Shown here: one piece after another, positions 45,501 to 59,476 of the stretch
How the letters are laid out: every line of letters begins with the position of its first letter
How positions within the stretch are numbered: the stretch's first letter is position 1
From: Cinclus cinclus
Lineage: Eukaryota; Chordata; Aves; Passeriformes; Cinclidae
Assembly: GCF_963662255.1 (NCBI RefSeq)
Contig: NC_085052.1
Coordinates: 7,567,307 to 7,631,306, forward strand
Direction of reading: 5' to 3'
DNA length: 64,000 nt
Made by a program: the position numbers and the translations under genes
The notes under the pieces: generated by a model
Database searches by the model: none
Told to the model about the DNA's origin: nothing
What the model saw: only the letters and a program-made list of their open reading frames with translations

Positions 45501-48324
45501 GGTCTTCTAGCTGTTGTCTACTCTGCCTAATTGCTCTGAAGCCATTAGTCCATTCAGCTTTTACTCTGTGCAGTGACTTTCTCAAGTCAATTGGAGGTTC
45601 TATGAAGGAGTCCTATTTATTTTGGCCTTTATTTCAAACTACCTTGACTTGCACTAAGTATTTCCCAGTTCTAGTACAATGAAAAATGAAAAATTCACAC
45701 ATTTGTTTCCTCCATCTCTTTCATGACTTGAAAGATATTAAATCATGTCTTGTTCTTCCCCATCTGTCTTCTCTCGATATGAAGAATCCTATTAATTCTT
45801 TCTGAAGCTTCCTATTTTGTTGCTCCTAAGACAGAGGCTATTTTTTTGCTTATAATCTTCATTATGATTGTATCTTCTCCATCTATTTTTAGATTTTACA
45901 ACCTCCTTCTTGATATGGGGTGACCAGTATTTTATTAACCAGTTAAAATCTGGCCATGCTCTGTTTTTATAGCATGACCTTCTGTTGTGATTTATGTTTC
46001 TTCCCAAAATTCTTAGCATCAAATTTAATTTTTTGATCTCTTTATGAAGTGCAAATCTTGACCTCCTAGGCAAAGCTCTTGAACCTCTTTCTGCACCTGG
46101 AGCATCATTTACAGAGCAGGGCATGGATGGTTGCAGTGTCCCTGGCCCTCATCACACTTCCTGACTGCCTGACACTTCAGGGATTGCAAGGGAAGCTGCC
46201 TACTCCTTGACAGCTGATCTCTTTCTGCCTGGATCCTCCATTATCCATTGCATGAATGCTTTTAGGGGGACAAACACACAAACTATTGGGGGAAAGTAAA
46301 ATTCTCTGCAGAAGCAGGATATCACACATCATTATTTTTTTATTAAGTCTTTCCTCCCAGTCTGCCAAGCCTTCACACTCTTCCCAAGAGCGGCCTGCCC
46401 TGGGTGACTCCCAGCAAGGAAGTGAACAGCCAGGTGAAAACATTTCTGTGTGAGGCAGCCAGAGGAAGCACAGAGTTGAAGGTTCACTCCACATGAAGGT
46501 CCTGCAGTTACAGCCCAAAATGTAACAATTGCTTAAAAGCTCTGGTCTACCATGTGTGCTCGTAAGAAGAAAGAAATCTCTCTCCTCACAATGAAGAGGA
46601 AGAGCTGTCAGAAACCCTACAAAGGACAATAGTTAAGCATCTCAGGTTCCTCCTGCCAAGAAGAGCAGGATCATAAGTAGATGACCAACCCCCAGACATG
46701 ACCTCAATCAACAAATCTCTCCAGAAACATCCCCCACATCAGTCATCCCACACATGGGCACAAACTGGCCTTTCTCAGCCTGACTCTAACCTGGCAGCTT
46801 TTTCCAAGCCACCTTTTTGGTGCTGTATTCCCTAGAAGTATTCAATCATTTTGATCCTCTTTCAAAGACAGTTCCATATTCATCTACGTGATCATTCATC
46901 CCTTACAGCTTTTTTATACTCTCTGCCCAGCATCTTTGCTGTGAGTGGCTTCTAAACATGACCAACAGCTACCTAGAATAAGAAACTCAAAGCTGTGAAT
47001 TTGCTGTCCATTGTCCCAAGAATGAACTTGGAGCTGAGGAAGTGTTCCCTGTTCCATGTTCTGTGGTCCCTGGACAGAAGAGTCAGTGGCCATTCCAGCA
47101 GATTTGGGCTGGAAGATACCATCCTGGCATGAGAGCAGCCAAAGCACACTTCCTCCACCCCCTTTTACTGTCACAATCTCCCCTGAATAAGCACAAGTAA
47201 CCACAACTTTCTTACAATTAATTCAGAAGTACAGGCAAAGAGAAGTAGCCATTGCCCAGGGACGGGGACAGCAATTGCATCACTAATGAGAACTCCAGGA
47301 TGGATCATGGAGCAGCTCCAGGCAGTGAAGTAAACTTCAAATGCATGTTACAGTACTGTTGACAGAAATTGTTCCATTTGCCATAAATTATTCAACTTTT
47401 AATTGTTTGGGCTTCAGAGTCTGTAAAGATGCTAATTGCCAGCTGCAGGATTAAATTGATAATGCCTGCGTTTTATTTTCATAAAGTTGCTCTTAAAATT
47501 GCAGAGAGAAGAAAAACTGGTTTTACAGGTACCTTGTTAAAAACAAGGAGATCAAAAAGTTGATGAGTTCTGCTTTTCTATTCTGGGTTGCAATCATTAA
47601 AATTATGTTCCATATTTATCATGTCTATATGAACAAAGTAATAAATATTTTGACCAGCACACATACCTAAATCAATATTCCACTCACTCTGGGTTATCCC
47701 ATCCCATATCTTGATCATGTACAATGAGCACCCTGAGACTATATTTTTGCCTGTCGTATCTGAAGACCTATACTTTTCTTTGAAATAGGAAAGTAAAATG
47801 AAGTCAAGTGTTTCCCAGTTTTCTGGCATTTCTTCCAGGTTTTCATGTATTTTTATCATTCTTTCATTGGCTATTTTATCTTGCAGGATTTGTAAGCATA
47901 TTGTCTAGACAGCCAACAAAGAGAAAGTTTGGGCTTTGCAGTAATCACTGTGGGGAAATGATAATGGAAGTTTATTCAGAAATATTTTTGTTTAGGAAAA
48001 AAACCTGCAAATCTAGAACTAGAACTGCAAATCTGACAACAACTAGAAAGTCAGTCAATTTTAACTGGTTTTGTTTAATTTGAACCTCTGTTTAAACTGT
48101 TTGATGAAGGAAGGAATTGCTGTTCTGGTATCCTGATTGACATTCCACTTCTGAAAGGAACATCAGTGCATCTAATCTCAAACACACACAAATAAGCTAA
48201 AGAATCTTTTCCTCTGTTAGATGTTGAAAACCCCTTCCTGGAAAGCTGAAAAAAGGCCAAAGTATTTTTTTTTTTCTTTTAGCTCACAATTTCCCTTTGA
48301 AGCAGTATTCACTTACACAGCCGA

Positions 48325-48396
48325 AGAGCTTGATCCCAGGAGTGCTGTCTGTTGAAGTCAGTGAGAGGTAAAGGATGCTCAAAATCATGCCCTAAT
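48325..48396. repeat. Ancient amniote repeat, TGAAGTCAATGG type
   Basis: AGCTTGATCCCAGG, then GTTGAAGTCAGTGAGAGG and AAAATCATGCCCTA, fit the dispersed old repeat in which GATCC, TGAAGTCAATGGGAG and GGATCAGGCCCTA occur in this order. It is strongly diverged. Confidence 0.4.
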
Positions 48397-51300
48397 TGCT
48401 AGCTTGGCTTGAAGGTACGTGCTCTGTCCTACTAAGGAGCAGCAATCACCCTGTGCAGGGGTGAAATCGTGGCAGGTTGCAGTGGCTGAGCTTACCAGGG
48501 TATAAACACAGCATTGAAAGAGGCACTAAACAGGGCTACCATGGCAGGGCTGATTTGACAAAAGATAATCAAGAGGGACGTACAAAAATGTCTACTTGAG
48601 TTAGAGCTTCAACGAGGATACTCTGCTTGAGTATCCTTTTGCTTTAATCCCCATCGTTTATAGGAAGGTCATTAAATTACTTTGTTTCTGGAGTATATTT
48701 ATTACTTTTAAATCCAGTGCAGTCTATTTAGTCTTTCATGACGCTTTATTGTGAATCATTAATGAGAAGCTCCTGCACGCAGTCTTAGAATTTGTCTGAT
48801 TACTCATTCATATTTAATAAGCTTGCTGCTTACACTTCAGAGTAACAACAGAAATTAGATAGTGCAATACTTTAGTCCTGGAGTGCCCCTAAATTTGGCT
48901 CTAAATTATTCATTATACTGGCTGAAGGCAAGAGAACTGTTGTAACCCTAAATTTATCTAAATCCTACATTGTCTAATCTATGCCTCTTTGTTGTTATTC
49001 TCACTTTAAAAAATAACTAATTTTTATTGAAACTGAAAATATCTAGGTTATGTCTGTTGCAGATTTATCATAATTCTCTGCAAAAGCATTGCAGTCAGCT
49101 AAAAACAAAGATCATTTACTTGGACTTCAGCTATGTGGATAAAATGTGAGCCCTGCAATCAAGTAGGACTGTGAAGATGTGTTTTGTTAAAGCAGCGATT
49201 GTATTTTCTAGCTAAGACAGTATTTTTTTAAACTGTCAATTAGATGAGAACACAGAGATGAGAACCAGCTGCACTCCCACATTTTTAGGGTTTTATTGTT
49301 TCATTCTATAAACTAAATGTCTCTTTTGTATGGGCTATATCTAGAAACACACTATCAATGTAATATTTTAAGGTCTTTAAAATAAATAAAACTTGTAAGA
49401 TAAAAGGTCTAATCTAAGCCTAGGTGGGCCCTCAAGCAGACTCTAAAATCATAATGTAAATGTTGATGGGCTCATAATTGATTTACCAAAACAGACAGAA
49501 TCTTCCACACTTTCAGATTTATCACTGGGAATGTCCCAGTCTTAAAAGTCATATCTGAAAACTGGACCACAAGATATGTACCCCAACTTTTGGGGGTGAA
49601 AAAGCAATGAGAGCAGAAATTTCATAAGAACGGCTCACCTGGGAAGACTTGTGTCCTCTGCTCCCATCTTCTAGTAGGGATTTCCTGTTCTCATGGGAAT
49701 CATTCATAAACCACTCCCAAGTTTAAACCTTTAATGGGTAACATACAACTGCTCAGCATCAAAATGGATCAGGTACTTATGGCACTGGCTCTGAGGTTTG
49801 CCTCCCAGTGTTACTCAAGTCCAGCTGGCTGTCTAACACTGTGGCAAAAACAGGCTCAAGGGGAGGGGTACTGAGCAGCAGAGAAATACCAGCTCCTCTC
49901 AAAACACTTTGGAGGAAAATAAATATGAAAAATAAAGTGAGGTTTAACTAAATTGCACACAACCAAGAAGCAGTGCAGCTACCCCTACTTCTTCCTCAAT
50001 GCCTGCGCTGCTGAGTGAAATGGCTCCACTGTGGAAAGCCCCAGTCCACATCAGTGGCAGCACAAAAACTAATCATTCATCTCATATCTCATCTTGACCA
50101 AACAACCTGGTCTTATAGGCCAAAGTGAGGAAATAGCATAGAAAATGATGTTGCACTATTCCTAAATGCACTACGTCTGCATTAAAAGGTTGTAACCTCT
50201 CTGTACTCATTGCCTTTAAAATGACGTGCATCATAAATGTGTCATTATCATCACCTGGTCTTAAGAAATAAAGTAACACATGTAAGAATTGGAGGCATTT
50301 TATCACATCTCAAGTACTGTCTCAGTGGAACACTCAGAGAGACAGATTGCATATCCTGACAGCAGTCCAAGGGGGAAAAAACAATTTTAGGAAGGCAGCA
50401 CAATCTAAATTTCTTAGAGTTGAGCCAACAGACAGATGGCAGGAACTAAACGTCCTTAAAAGAATCCCACGGCCGTGGTTGTCCTGGCATCAGTCTGATA
50501 CTCTGCCAAAGTGAGAGCGCCAATGAATGAACTGCAAAGAGTTTACAGTTGTTTCAGTTGAAATGAGCTTAAGGGGTAAGAGTTGGAATAGATGAACTGC
50601 TGTGAATGACAACACTCCGAAACTCAATGTGGGAACCTGCCCATTCAATATTGGCAGTGGCAGAGAGAGACTCTAAAAGAAATCTGTGATTTGACAGTCA
50701 AATTAATAAGTTACTTTCCAGCAATAGTAGATCAGTTATTGTAACTGCCCCATGGCCAGCAGCTCCAGCTGCTGGAAGATTACTTTTTGTGCAGAAAACA
50801 AGGACAAGACTTTTCCCCACTTAAATCCTTAAAAATAAAGGTTAAATTAGATTTGTCTTGGGTATAGCAGAGGCAGATTTATGGAATAGCAGCCTCTCTG
50901 CTCTTTGCTCTCCAGGACTGTCTGCACAGCACATACTCCTAGGCAGATACCAGCCATGCAGCTCCCACAGCCACCCCTGCTTCCTGTGCCATAGCAGAGC
51001 TTAAAGATTTCTCTTTCAGAGAAATCCTATTAAATAATGCCTTAGCTTTCCCTTGTGTCTTGCAGAGCAGGAAATACCAGCTGGGGAGGGAATGAAATGT
51101 AGAATAGCAGCTTGTTTTAAACAAGACTTTTGAGACCTTTACCTCATTCTTTTAAGTACAGCTTAATGGTTCTGCTAAAAGGATCTGCCTTCCTCCTCAG
51201 AAACATTCATCTGGATTTAACTTTGAAGTCCGATAGTTTTAACACTGAAAATTGTGGGTTTGTGAGATTCAGCAGCACAGTACACTTGCTTTCTCCCCAG

Positions 51301-54300
51301 GGATCTCTGCATTGTCTGACCAGCATAAAGCAAGAGTGGAGCCATAAGAGATGCTCACAGGAGGATGTTTGTGTGTCAGAGAATCTTCATCATGTCTCTG
51401 AAATCAGCTGTGCTTTGTGCTTGAGGTTGGCAGCCAAAACAACAGCCTCGTGTGATACTGGTAGGCCACACTTCAGTTCATAGGCACACACTTCCAAATG
51501 CTTCTGAAAATCTTCTGAGTTCATTTCAGAGGCTACATGGGGCAGGGGACAGATAGAAAAGATGACCTTCCCTCAGAAGTCTTCCCTCAATGGGTAGACT
51601 TGGCCATATCTGCCACTTGTAATTCATATTTACATCTCTCCTCTCATTGAAGGATGAGGGTGAAAACATGCCTGGGGGAAGGCTGGCCACAGAGCTGTGA
51701 TTGATTGTCCCTGCATCACTGCTGTCCAAAGTGCAGGAGACATCCTGGCCAGTGGCAGGCGGGCAGAAGGGGCTGCAAACACTTACAAAGCACAGACCTG
51801 GTTAAACTTGCTTTGATCATCACAGTAATTCTGCATCAAAGATGCTGTGTGGCAAATCGCTGCATTGCACAGATCACTGCGCTGGAGCCATTCCTGGGTG
51901 AATGCTTTTCTCCCCAGTGTCTGAAAATGGGTTCTTTATTCCAGAGAAAAAGGGAGAGACTGAAGCAAACTATGGGCAGAATGAGCAAGCTGCAGGGTCT
52001 TCTCATTTCCACTGGGGCCAGCCTTACATAGCCTGTCCAGGACCAGGGAGCAAAGAGGACACTTAAAGCCACTTCTCTTCTTTCTGCTTTTGATTGCTGT
52101 GTGCTTCTTGCCTGCGGATCCAGGCCTTTGCTGTTCTGTTTACCCTTCCCAGAAGTGCACTTAGCCATTAATGGAAGATTCGAATTCAGGCATTCACTCT
52201 GGGGAAAACATAGGTTACAATAAATAATGGTCACAGGTTAAGTCATCCAGGTATTGTGTGTGCTCTTAATGGGTATCTGAGAAAAAATATGACATAATGC
52301 TTGCAAATAAATTTCCTCCCTCACACCACCATCCATTTTAAATTATATCTCTTGAGAGTTTTCAGCTATTTTCTTTGCTTTCAAACACAGCTTCCCCGTG
52401 TGTCTCTGACTCTGAAGTAGAGAGCTGAATTCAAACTGCTGAGAAATCTGTTAGAAGATGCCTGAGGTATATATGGCACAAAGACACGGGAACTTTATCT
52501 TCTCTTCTGGCTGCTCTGAACTGATTGTGGGGATTAATGATTTATCTCTCTTTAAAGAATTCCTTGGAGCTACATAGTCTCAAATCAGATGAAGTATATA
52601 CTATTCCTCAATCAGGCATCTGCCAATTTAGGTTCAGCCTTTAATCTGGGCAGTTGTAGTTTTACAAAGATTTGACTTCAAGAAAAGTTTCCTGAGAGAT
52701 ATCATCAGTGTTCATCACTTTTCCAAAACCTGTATGATCTTCCTTCTGTTAGCCTGGAATGATTATGAGAAGAAAGGAGAAATAGCAGAACGTTACCTTT
52801 CTGCTAAGAACAATGCACAGCCACACCTCTGTCCTGGGTAAATCCCTTGAACAGGGCGTAGGGCTCGAGCTGGCTCCTGACACAAGGACAGAGGCTGCCT
52901 TGGAGAGTGTGACAGGCATCTTTCCTCCTGCCCTCAGGACCAGAGCTGATTACCAGCAGGCACAGGAAAAGCAGGGAGCTCCCTCATCCAACCAGTTCCA
53001 GTTTGCTGCAGATTTACATATCTCTGCAAAAAGGGAGCAAGGGATTAGTCAGAAGCAGAAATACACAAAATTGGTCCATAGACAAGTGTTTAAGAGCTCA
53101 GTATGGGTGTTTTTGAAAATGCACCCATGTGGCTCAGTGACATTACATCTGATTATTCACTCCCTTGTAACAAAGTCATCTTGTTGAAAGTATGTTTGGA
53201 CCAGACACACATCTGATTCATGTCCTTATTTATATGAATCCAAAGTGGGACTTGCTATCTGTGGTAAAAAAAGAAAACGAGACATTTTCCACATATTGTA
53301 TATCCACGTATACAATAAAAGAGAATTCACACACAGTCAGAGGTCTGCCAAATGCAAGACAGCTCCAGAGAAAAATGGCATTGTAAACCACTTCATAGCT
53401 TAAAAGAAAATAAGCTGGGTGTACAACAAGGTAGGAACCATCTGCTTGGCTTCAGTGGGAATTTCCCCAGAGTAATCATTACAGGGGTGGATAGATCATG
53501 AAATAAAGGAATTTTTTTTCTATCTCTCATAATTAAATTTACTGGGTTTCTGCAGAACAGTTCCTGGCACAGAGTTAAGATATGTAGATGTAATACCTTA
53601 TCATTGTAAAGCTACATAATTACAGTGATAAACAAGCCCATTTAGTTTAGCAGTCTCACATTTTGTCTGACTGACAGACCTGAATTTTCTACCCATCATA
53701 AGTCCATTTTTTGTAGTCATGTCAGATTTCCCATTCAGCCACTGCTCCATGTCTTTCCTTCTTACAGCATTCAAGGCAAATCTGCTTGATGTAGTACCAG
53801 TTCTAGGAGGCTAAAATTTGAAGGGCTGACCCTATTTGCTTCATTCTTCTTCATGACATTCAGACTAAGCAGTTGACCTTTACACAGGTCTTCTGTAAAG
53901 ATAGGAGCAGAGAACATGATTCAAGAAGGTGGAGGTCTGTATGGGCTTGCAATGAACTAATATTGTCCTTAGACTTGATGCTTTTGGACCTGCACCGTAA
54001 ATTCTCGATCAGGATCTAAGTTCAGACCTACTCCTGGTTTGCTTCTGCTGTGGAATCTGGAATTAATATTGCAGGTAGTGATTCTGTTATAATGCAATTG
54101 GAATTAAATATTGCTGTCAATTCAAGTACATTTAATGAAGCAATATTTACAGAGCAGTTGGATGCTCTGAGGACTACAATAGAGTGACCTGGAATTGTTC
54201 AGATCTTCCTTTTCTTTCCTTTGTATTTCCATACTTCAGCATTTCAGCTTCTTTAGCCCTGGTAATTTAACACTGTGTCACATCCTTACAGCTGACCTTT

Positions 54301-57300
54301 AGAGGACAAGAAGCTGGGATCATTGGGTAAGTTCTGTGCTTTTCCCCTTACAGTTTCATATAACACATATTAGATTTATTTTTATTTTCTATGTGAAATG
54401 GAACCAATTTTGAGAGTTACACTCTCAAAAGTCAGAAATAACATTTTGTTGAATCTTTTTGAATATGCTAAGCTTTATTTTTCCATCTTTAATGCTAAGT
54501 GGAAAAGGCCAGAAGAAGTAACAATAATTGTCCAGTCTTGTCTGTACTATTAATTAAAAATTAATAGATTACATGTTAAAAGAAAGATGAATAATTTATC
54601 TCGAAGCAGTGGGCCTGGCTAAGAAAATCCACATTCTGGCTGTATTTTCTCAAAATACATCAAATATAGAAATCAATTATCTCCCACAAAAGAGTTTAAA
54701 ATTATATTGATTATGTATCTTGAATGTAAATACAGTCAGGTGAGTTTACAGAGACAGACAGACAGAAGAAAATAGAAATAAGGGGATATTTTTAGAATAG
54801 GTGCTTATTTTTTGTATATTTTGGAATGTTTAATTGACTTTCTAATTTTCTGATTTGAGATATTGTTCTCTGTAATCAGAACCAGAGGAAAAAATATCAA
54901 TGAGCAATAAACCAGCTTTTCTAAAATGTCCCATACTCCATGAGCAAAGCCTTAGAACCTCAGGGCTCTGGCAGCATTTTTCCTTCCAGGAGCACAAGGA
55001 GGATTCTTTTGCCTCATCGCTGCAGGGCTGAGAGTCACCGAGGCTGTCTGAGCTCTGAAGGGCACAAGAGGAACCCACAAGCCCTCAGATGAACCCAGAA
55101 CTCGAGATTTTGCTCCACTTCTTTTTCTCTAGGCATCCTGATTGTTGCACGTTTAGAAAACATAAATGTTAGATGAATTTGAGTTGGACCGTGAAAACCC
55201 TGCTTATTCACAGGGCAGTCCCACCACTTGAATCGTTGAATCCAACGCTTGAATGCATCCACAGAGAATTGCCAAGCTGCCATATACCCTAACCCACAGA
55301 GCCTGAGTGGTTTAAAGGTGCTTCTGTGTATACAGTATTTGGATCTGATGTGACTTTCCGGGCGACTTCCAGTCCACAGTTTTTAGTAATTTCCTGAGTT
55401 CTTTACCAGTCTTTACAAACCTGATATTTTGCACTAACAGGCTGCTTAAGAGATTCAGAGTCCAGCTCCCATTAGAATTCAGCAGAGCAAAGGTGTTCCC
55501 ACCTCCTCAGAACGCTGAAATCTCGGGCTGTCTGTCCTGCAGGGTGACCCGGCTGTGCTGCAGCTCTGCAGGATGTACCAGATGTGATCAGGGCAGGAGC
55601 TGGCCTGGAAACCAGGGGAGGTGAGCAGCAGATGCATCATCCCTTCTGCGCCTCTGCTCTGGGGAGCGATAAACTGGGGGCTGTGGGGGCAGAGCAGCGC
55701 AGCAGAAATCCCCAGGGAACACTGAATCTGTGCTTTGGAGCCTTAGGGAAAGGTGTTACTGATTTTTTTTTTTCTCTATAATGCGCATTTTGAGATAAAT
55801 ACCAGTTGCAGTGAAGCGTTTTCTATGAAGCAGTATGTTAGAAAAGGGTCAAAGAGCTGATGTGCCCATTACCGTGATAACCCAGGGCTGGCAGTGGCCA
55901 CGCAGCCATGCGGAACCCGAGCCGCTTCAATTACCGGGGAACGCTCGGAGTCACACCGGGCTGGGCTCAACAGCAGCAGGACGGCCTGGCAGGGAACGGG
56001 GCTGGCAGCCCCTGACTGGTGATGAACTGGCTGTGCAAGCTTTAATTAGCCACTGACAAGGCAGAATTATAAGCACAGTTTTACGAGCACGAAGTAAATA
56101 CTTGCTCTCCTGCTTTGCCCATCCCTGGAATTCAGTAGGCACCTGGATGTGTCCATGCCTCGGAGCCAGGGAGGCAGATGCTGGGGGAGTGAGGAAGAGG
56201 CTTTTGCAGCCTGACCCCTCAGGAGGAATAGCTGCAGCCAAGCCTTTTACGCTGGCACATTTTTCTGAAATATTTATGCCGGATCACCCGTTGTTGTTTA
56301 CCTCAGTGCCTCCTCTCCTTCCTCACCCCGGGCTGCCTTATCCGACAGTCTTTGCTATTTAGGGAGCACAGGAAAAAAAAAAAGTTAGGAGACTGAAATT
56401 AGAGAAAAACCTTTTTGGCACACACTGAAGCTTCCACTAAGAGAACTGTGGGGAATTAATTGTCAGGCAGGAAAGGCTGGGAGTGGGGACTGGCGGGTGC
56501 CCCAGCAGCGTCATGCAATCTTGTGAAGGGCAGAATTCCCTCATCTCGGCAGGCGTGACTGCTGTGGATTTAGGTAGGAGCTGCTATTCAGGACCAGCTA
56601 TTGTTGTTTCACCCAGTCCATGCTGGATGCCTTTCCCTTGGCTGCTTGCAGAAAGGGCAGCTGCAGCCTCAGCAGCAGCTACAGCAGCCACCCGCAGCAG
56701 GGACACTGGGAAAAGCCTCAGAGCAGGAGGCAGAAAGTAGGTTAACCTGAAAGGAGAGTGGGAACACTGCTCTACAGACATCTTTCTTACAGAGTTTGAT
56801 ATATTCACTTTTTAGAGTCTCAGAAGCAGAGGGTGTCGCTTTCCGTCACTGTCAGTGAGGGAGGAGCTGAACCCCCTCCCTTCGAGCTCCCCTCTGTGAT
56901 CTGTCTGATGGCTGTAGGAGAAGGGAAGACCAAAGAAAGTCAATACGGATAAAACCCTGTTGAATTCTGGTATTGGTCAGGCTGCTGGTGGAAGGGTACA
57001 GGTTCCCTTGGGTCACACATTTAGCTGAGAATAGCAGATTTGTCCTTTCCAGCAGTTTTGCAAGACAAGGTGCTTTTGCTGTGGGATTTTGGGGTTGCTT
57101 TGATCTGTTTTGGGTTGTTTTTTCTTTACTGTGTCTCGATCCAGGCTGCCTGAAGATAACCATGTGTTTGCCAGCAATTTTAGTGAAAGAGGAATTTGAC
57201 CTTGAAATATGCTGAGTTCACAGGCTATATAAACTAAAATATTTTATATGTTTGCTCTAAATCCAGACAGCCAGAGAGAGCTGATGGTACATTTCCCCAC

Positions 57301-59204
57301 TACAAACAGATCTGCTGAAAAGCATGAACCTTGATTTAAAGTAAAGCCACCATTGCTGATTGTGTGTCGTATCTTAGATGGAGAGTGGAAGGAGAATTGA
57401 GATCAAATACAGTTTATTGACTTTATTCCTTCCTTAACAGGCAAACTTCTGAAAATGTGCACAGTATCCATTTAATAAAATATGAAAGCGAGCACTAAAT
57501 TACAATCCTCAAATCACCAATTCAGAGCCCACAGAAATATTTTTTTTTTTTTTCCATTTCTTCATCTATAATTTCCGGGCTGGAGTTCTAGCCATTAATA
57601 GCAGCTACATCACTGCAGTGCCGACACTTCAGCAGCACCCTCATCCATTTCAGTCATTGATCCACTAATGTGCGCCGGATGAGAAAGGAAAAGGGCGGCT
57701 CATTCATCCTCCCCCTCCTTCCTCCTCCTCTCACCAGGTGGCAACCACTCACCCATTGCTTTAAATCCCTATCAGATTTCAGAGGCTCAGTGTTAATTGT
57801 CCCTGCGAAAGGACTGACCCCAGACAGTGAAACTAAAATTAAAGTAATGGGGCCATGGCAGTGGGTGAAATGCTCCAAGAGGGGATGGATCTGCACCTGC
57901 TTTCCTTGGCCCACAGACTGTGACAGAGCTGGAAATGACAACAGAGCTGGAGCTGCAAAGCACACTTGTAGGCATTGGGTTCTTCCTGGAATATGAAGCC
58001 AAACAAGGAACAGAGTAGGAGAAAGGCTAGAATTTAGGCAATAAGATTACAGGTACAGCAAAGAAATGCTACTTTGAGTAGCATCAGCTGCACAAGTAAT
58101 ACTGTGATTCCAGTTGCATACGGAGCAAAAAAATATTCTTCCCATGGATGTCCATGTGTAATCCATATTGCAGCCCTGTTTGAGGGCTTTTCTGACTTAC
58201 AGAGATACTGAGCTGAAAGATACATTGCTTATGCCTATAGCTTGATGGGATTTCCTGATCCAGAAACCTGATTTTTAATTTCTTTTTTCTTTAAATCTAT
58301 CCAGTTAACCTATAAGCACATTCTTGCTTTCCCTTTCCACTCTTTGCTTGGTACATCTACTCTTTTATTCTCATATTCCTTATCTTTATATTGCTCATTT
58401 TGGGGATCAAAGGGCAAAGGAAATAAAAATCCTGTTATTTTTCAAAGGTCCACACAGCAGTAGATAACTGATTTCCAATCAAGCCTAGACTTCTTTTATC
58501 TCCAAAGTCCTCACAAAGAACATTTTGCTAAGACACAAGCATGTGTTTGGTAGCGCTACCAGGAGATCTAATTCTGAAAGTCTGTGATTACCTGAGCAGT
58601 GACACTTATAAAGATGAGAGGGACTGATAACAGTTCTTATACCATCTTTCATTACATTTGCATTGATGAGACAACTACACCCTGCTGAAGAAGCACCTTC
58701 AGTAACATTTCTCTCATGCTGCAGTAGCAGAGGTGATGGGTCATGCAGCAGGGGCAGGAACAGAAACCAGCTTCTGCCAGCTCCCCAGACCACAGCTCAG
58801 CCACGTAAGCACCCTTCCTTCTCAATGATTGCTGCTCTTTCCAGTTCTGCTCCATAGACACAAATGGAAATGTGCTGCCCACTGCCACCCTGGTTCACGT
58901 TTCCACCTCTGCAGCAGTTTATAACCTTTGCCTTTGCTGGTTGAATTTTCTGGTCTGTGGTGCAATGTCACGTGTAATGTTGTTTATGTAACACAATGCC
59001 CAGTAGCTAAGGATATGAATTTTTGAAAACCAGCTTTGCCACCAGAAAAACCATGATGTGAAACTACACCCCTGTTCATCTTTGCAAGGACTTAATCTCT
59101 TCTGTCACTTTGAATCTCAGTGGCCTTCGCCTCAATTTCCCTTATTCACTAAATGCCTTTTTCTCTCCACCCACACTTAAACCTAAGGAAACATGGGTGG
59201 GCTT

Positions 59205-59476
59205 TTCTCCTAGGTGACAAGAGGAAATGGACTCAAATTGCACCAGAGGTGGTTTAGACTGGGTATGAGGAAAAATTTCTTCTCTGGAAGGCTGGTCTGG
59301 CATTGGAACAGGCTGCCCAGGGAACTGCTGGAATCACCATCCTCTGGATGGGGGATTTAAAAGATGTGTAGATGTGGCATGGGGGATGTAGTTTAGTGGT
59401 GCCCTTGACAGTGCTGGGTTAATGGATGGACTTCATGACCTCAGAGGTTCTTTGCAATCAAAATAGTTCTATGTTC
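59205..59476 (+). repeat. CR1 LINE 3' end
   Basis: The diagnostic order is present: GACAAGAGGAAATGG, GGTGGTTTAGACTGGGTATG, GGAACAGGCTGCCCAGGGAA, GTAGATGTGGCA, GTGCTGGGTTAATGGATGGA and an AGTTCTATGTTC tail. It is a 5'-truncated CR1 insertion, plus strand, diverged and therefore old. It has no coding capacity. Confidence 0.93.

Larger units (their letters stand above)
41194..59204. other. Non-coding region upstream of TRUB1
   Basis: About 18 kb without a recognisable exon. It contains the longest open frame of the window (41697-42179, plus), which resembles no known family. It also has an 18-base T run (42506-42523), old-repeat traces near 41.5, 42.7, 48.35 and 53.45 kb, and two perfect inverted repeats (48615-48637 and 54408-54430). 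A mildly GC-rich stretch lies at 55.5-56.4 kb and a possibly conserved stretch at 57.4-57.96 kb. Confidence 0.65.

Noticed and set aside
46177..46629. 150-codon minus-strand open frame
   Set aside because: No recognisable domain, no splice or promoter context, and composition like the surrounding non-coding DNA.
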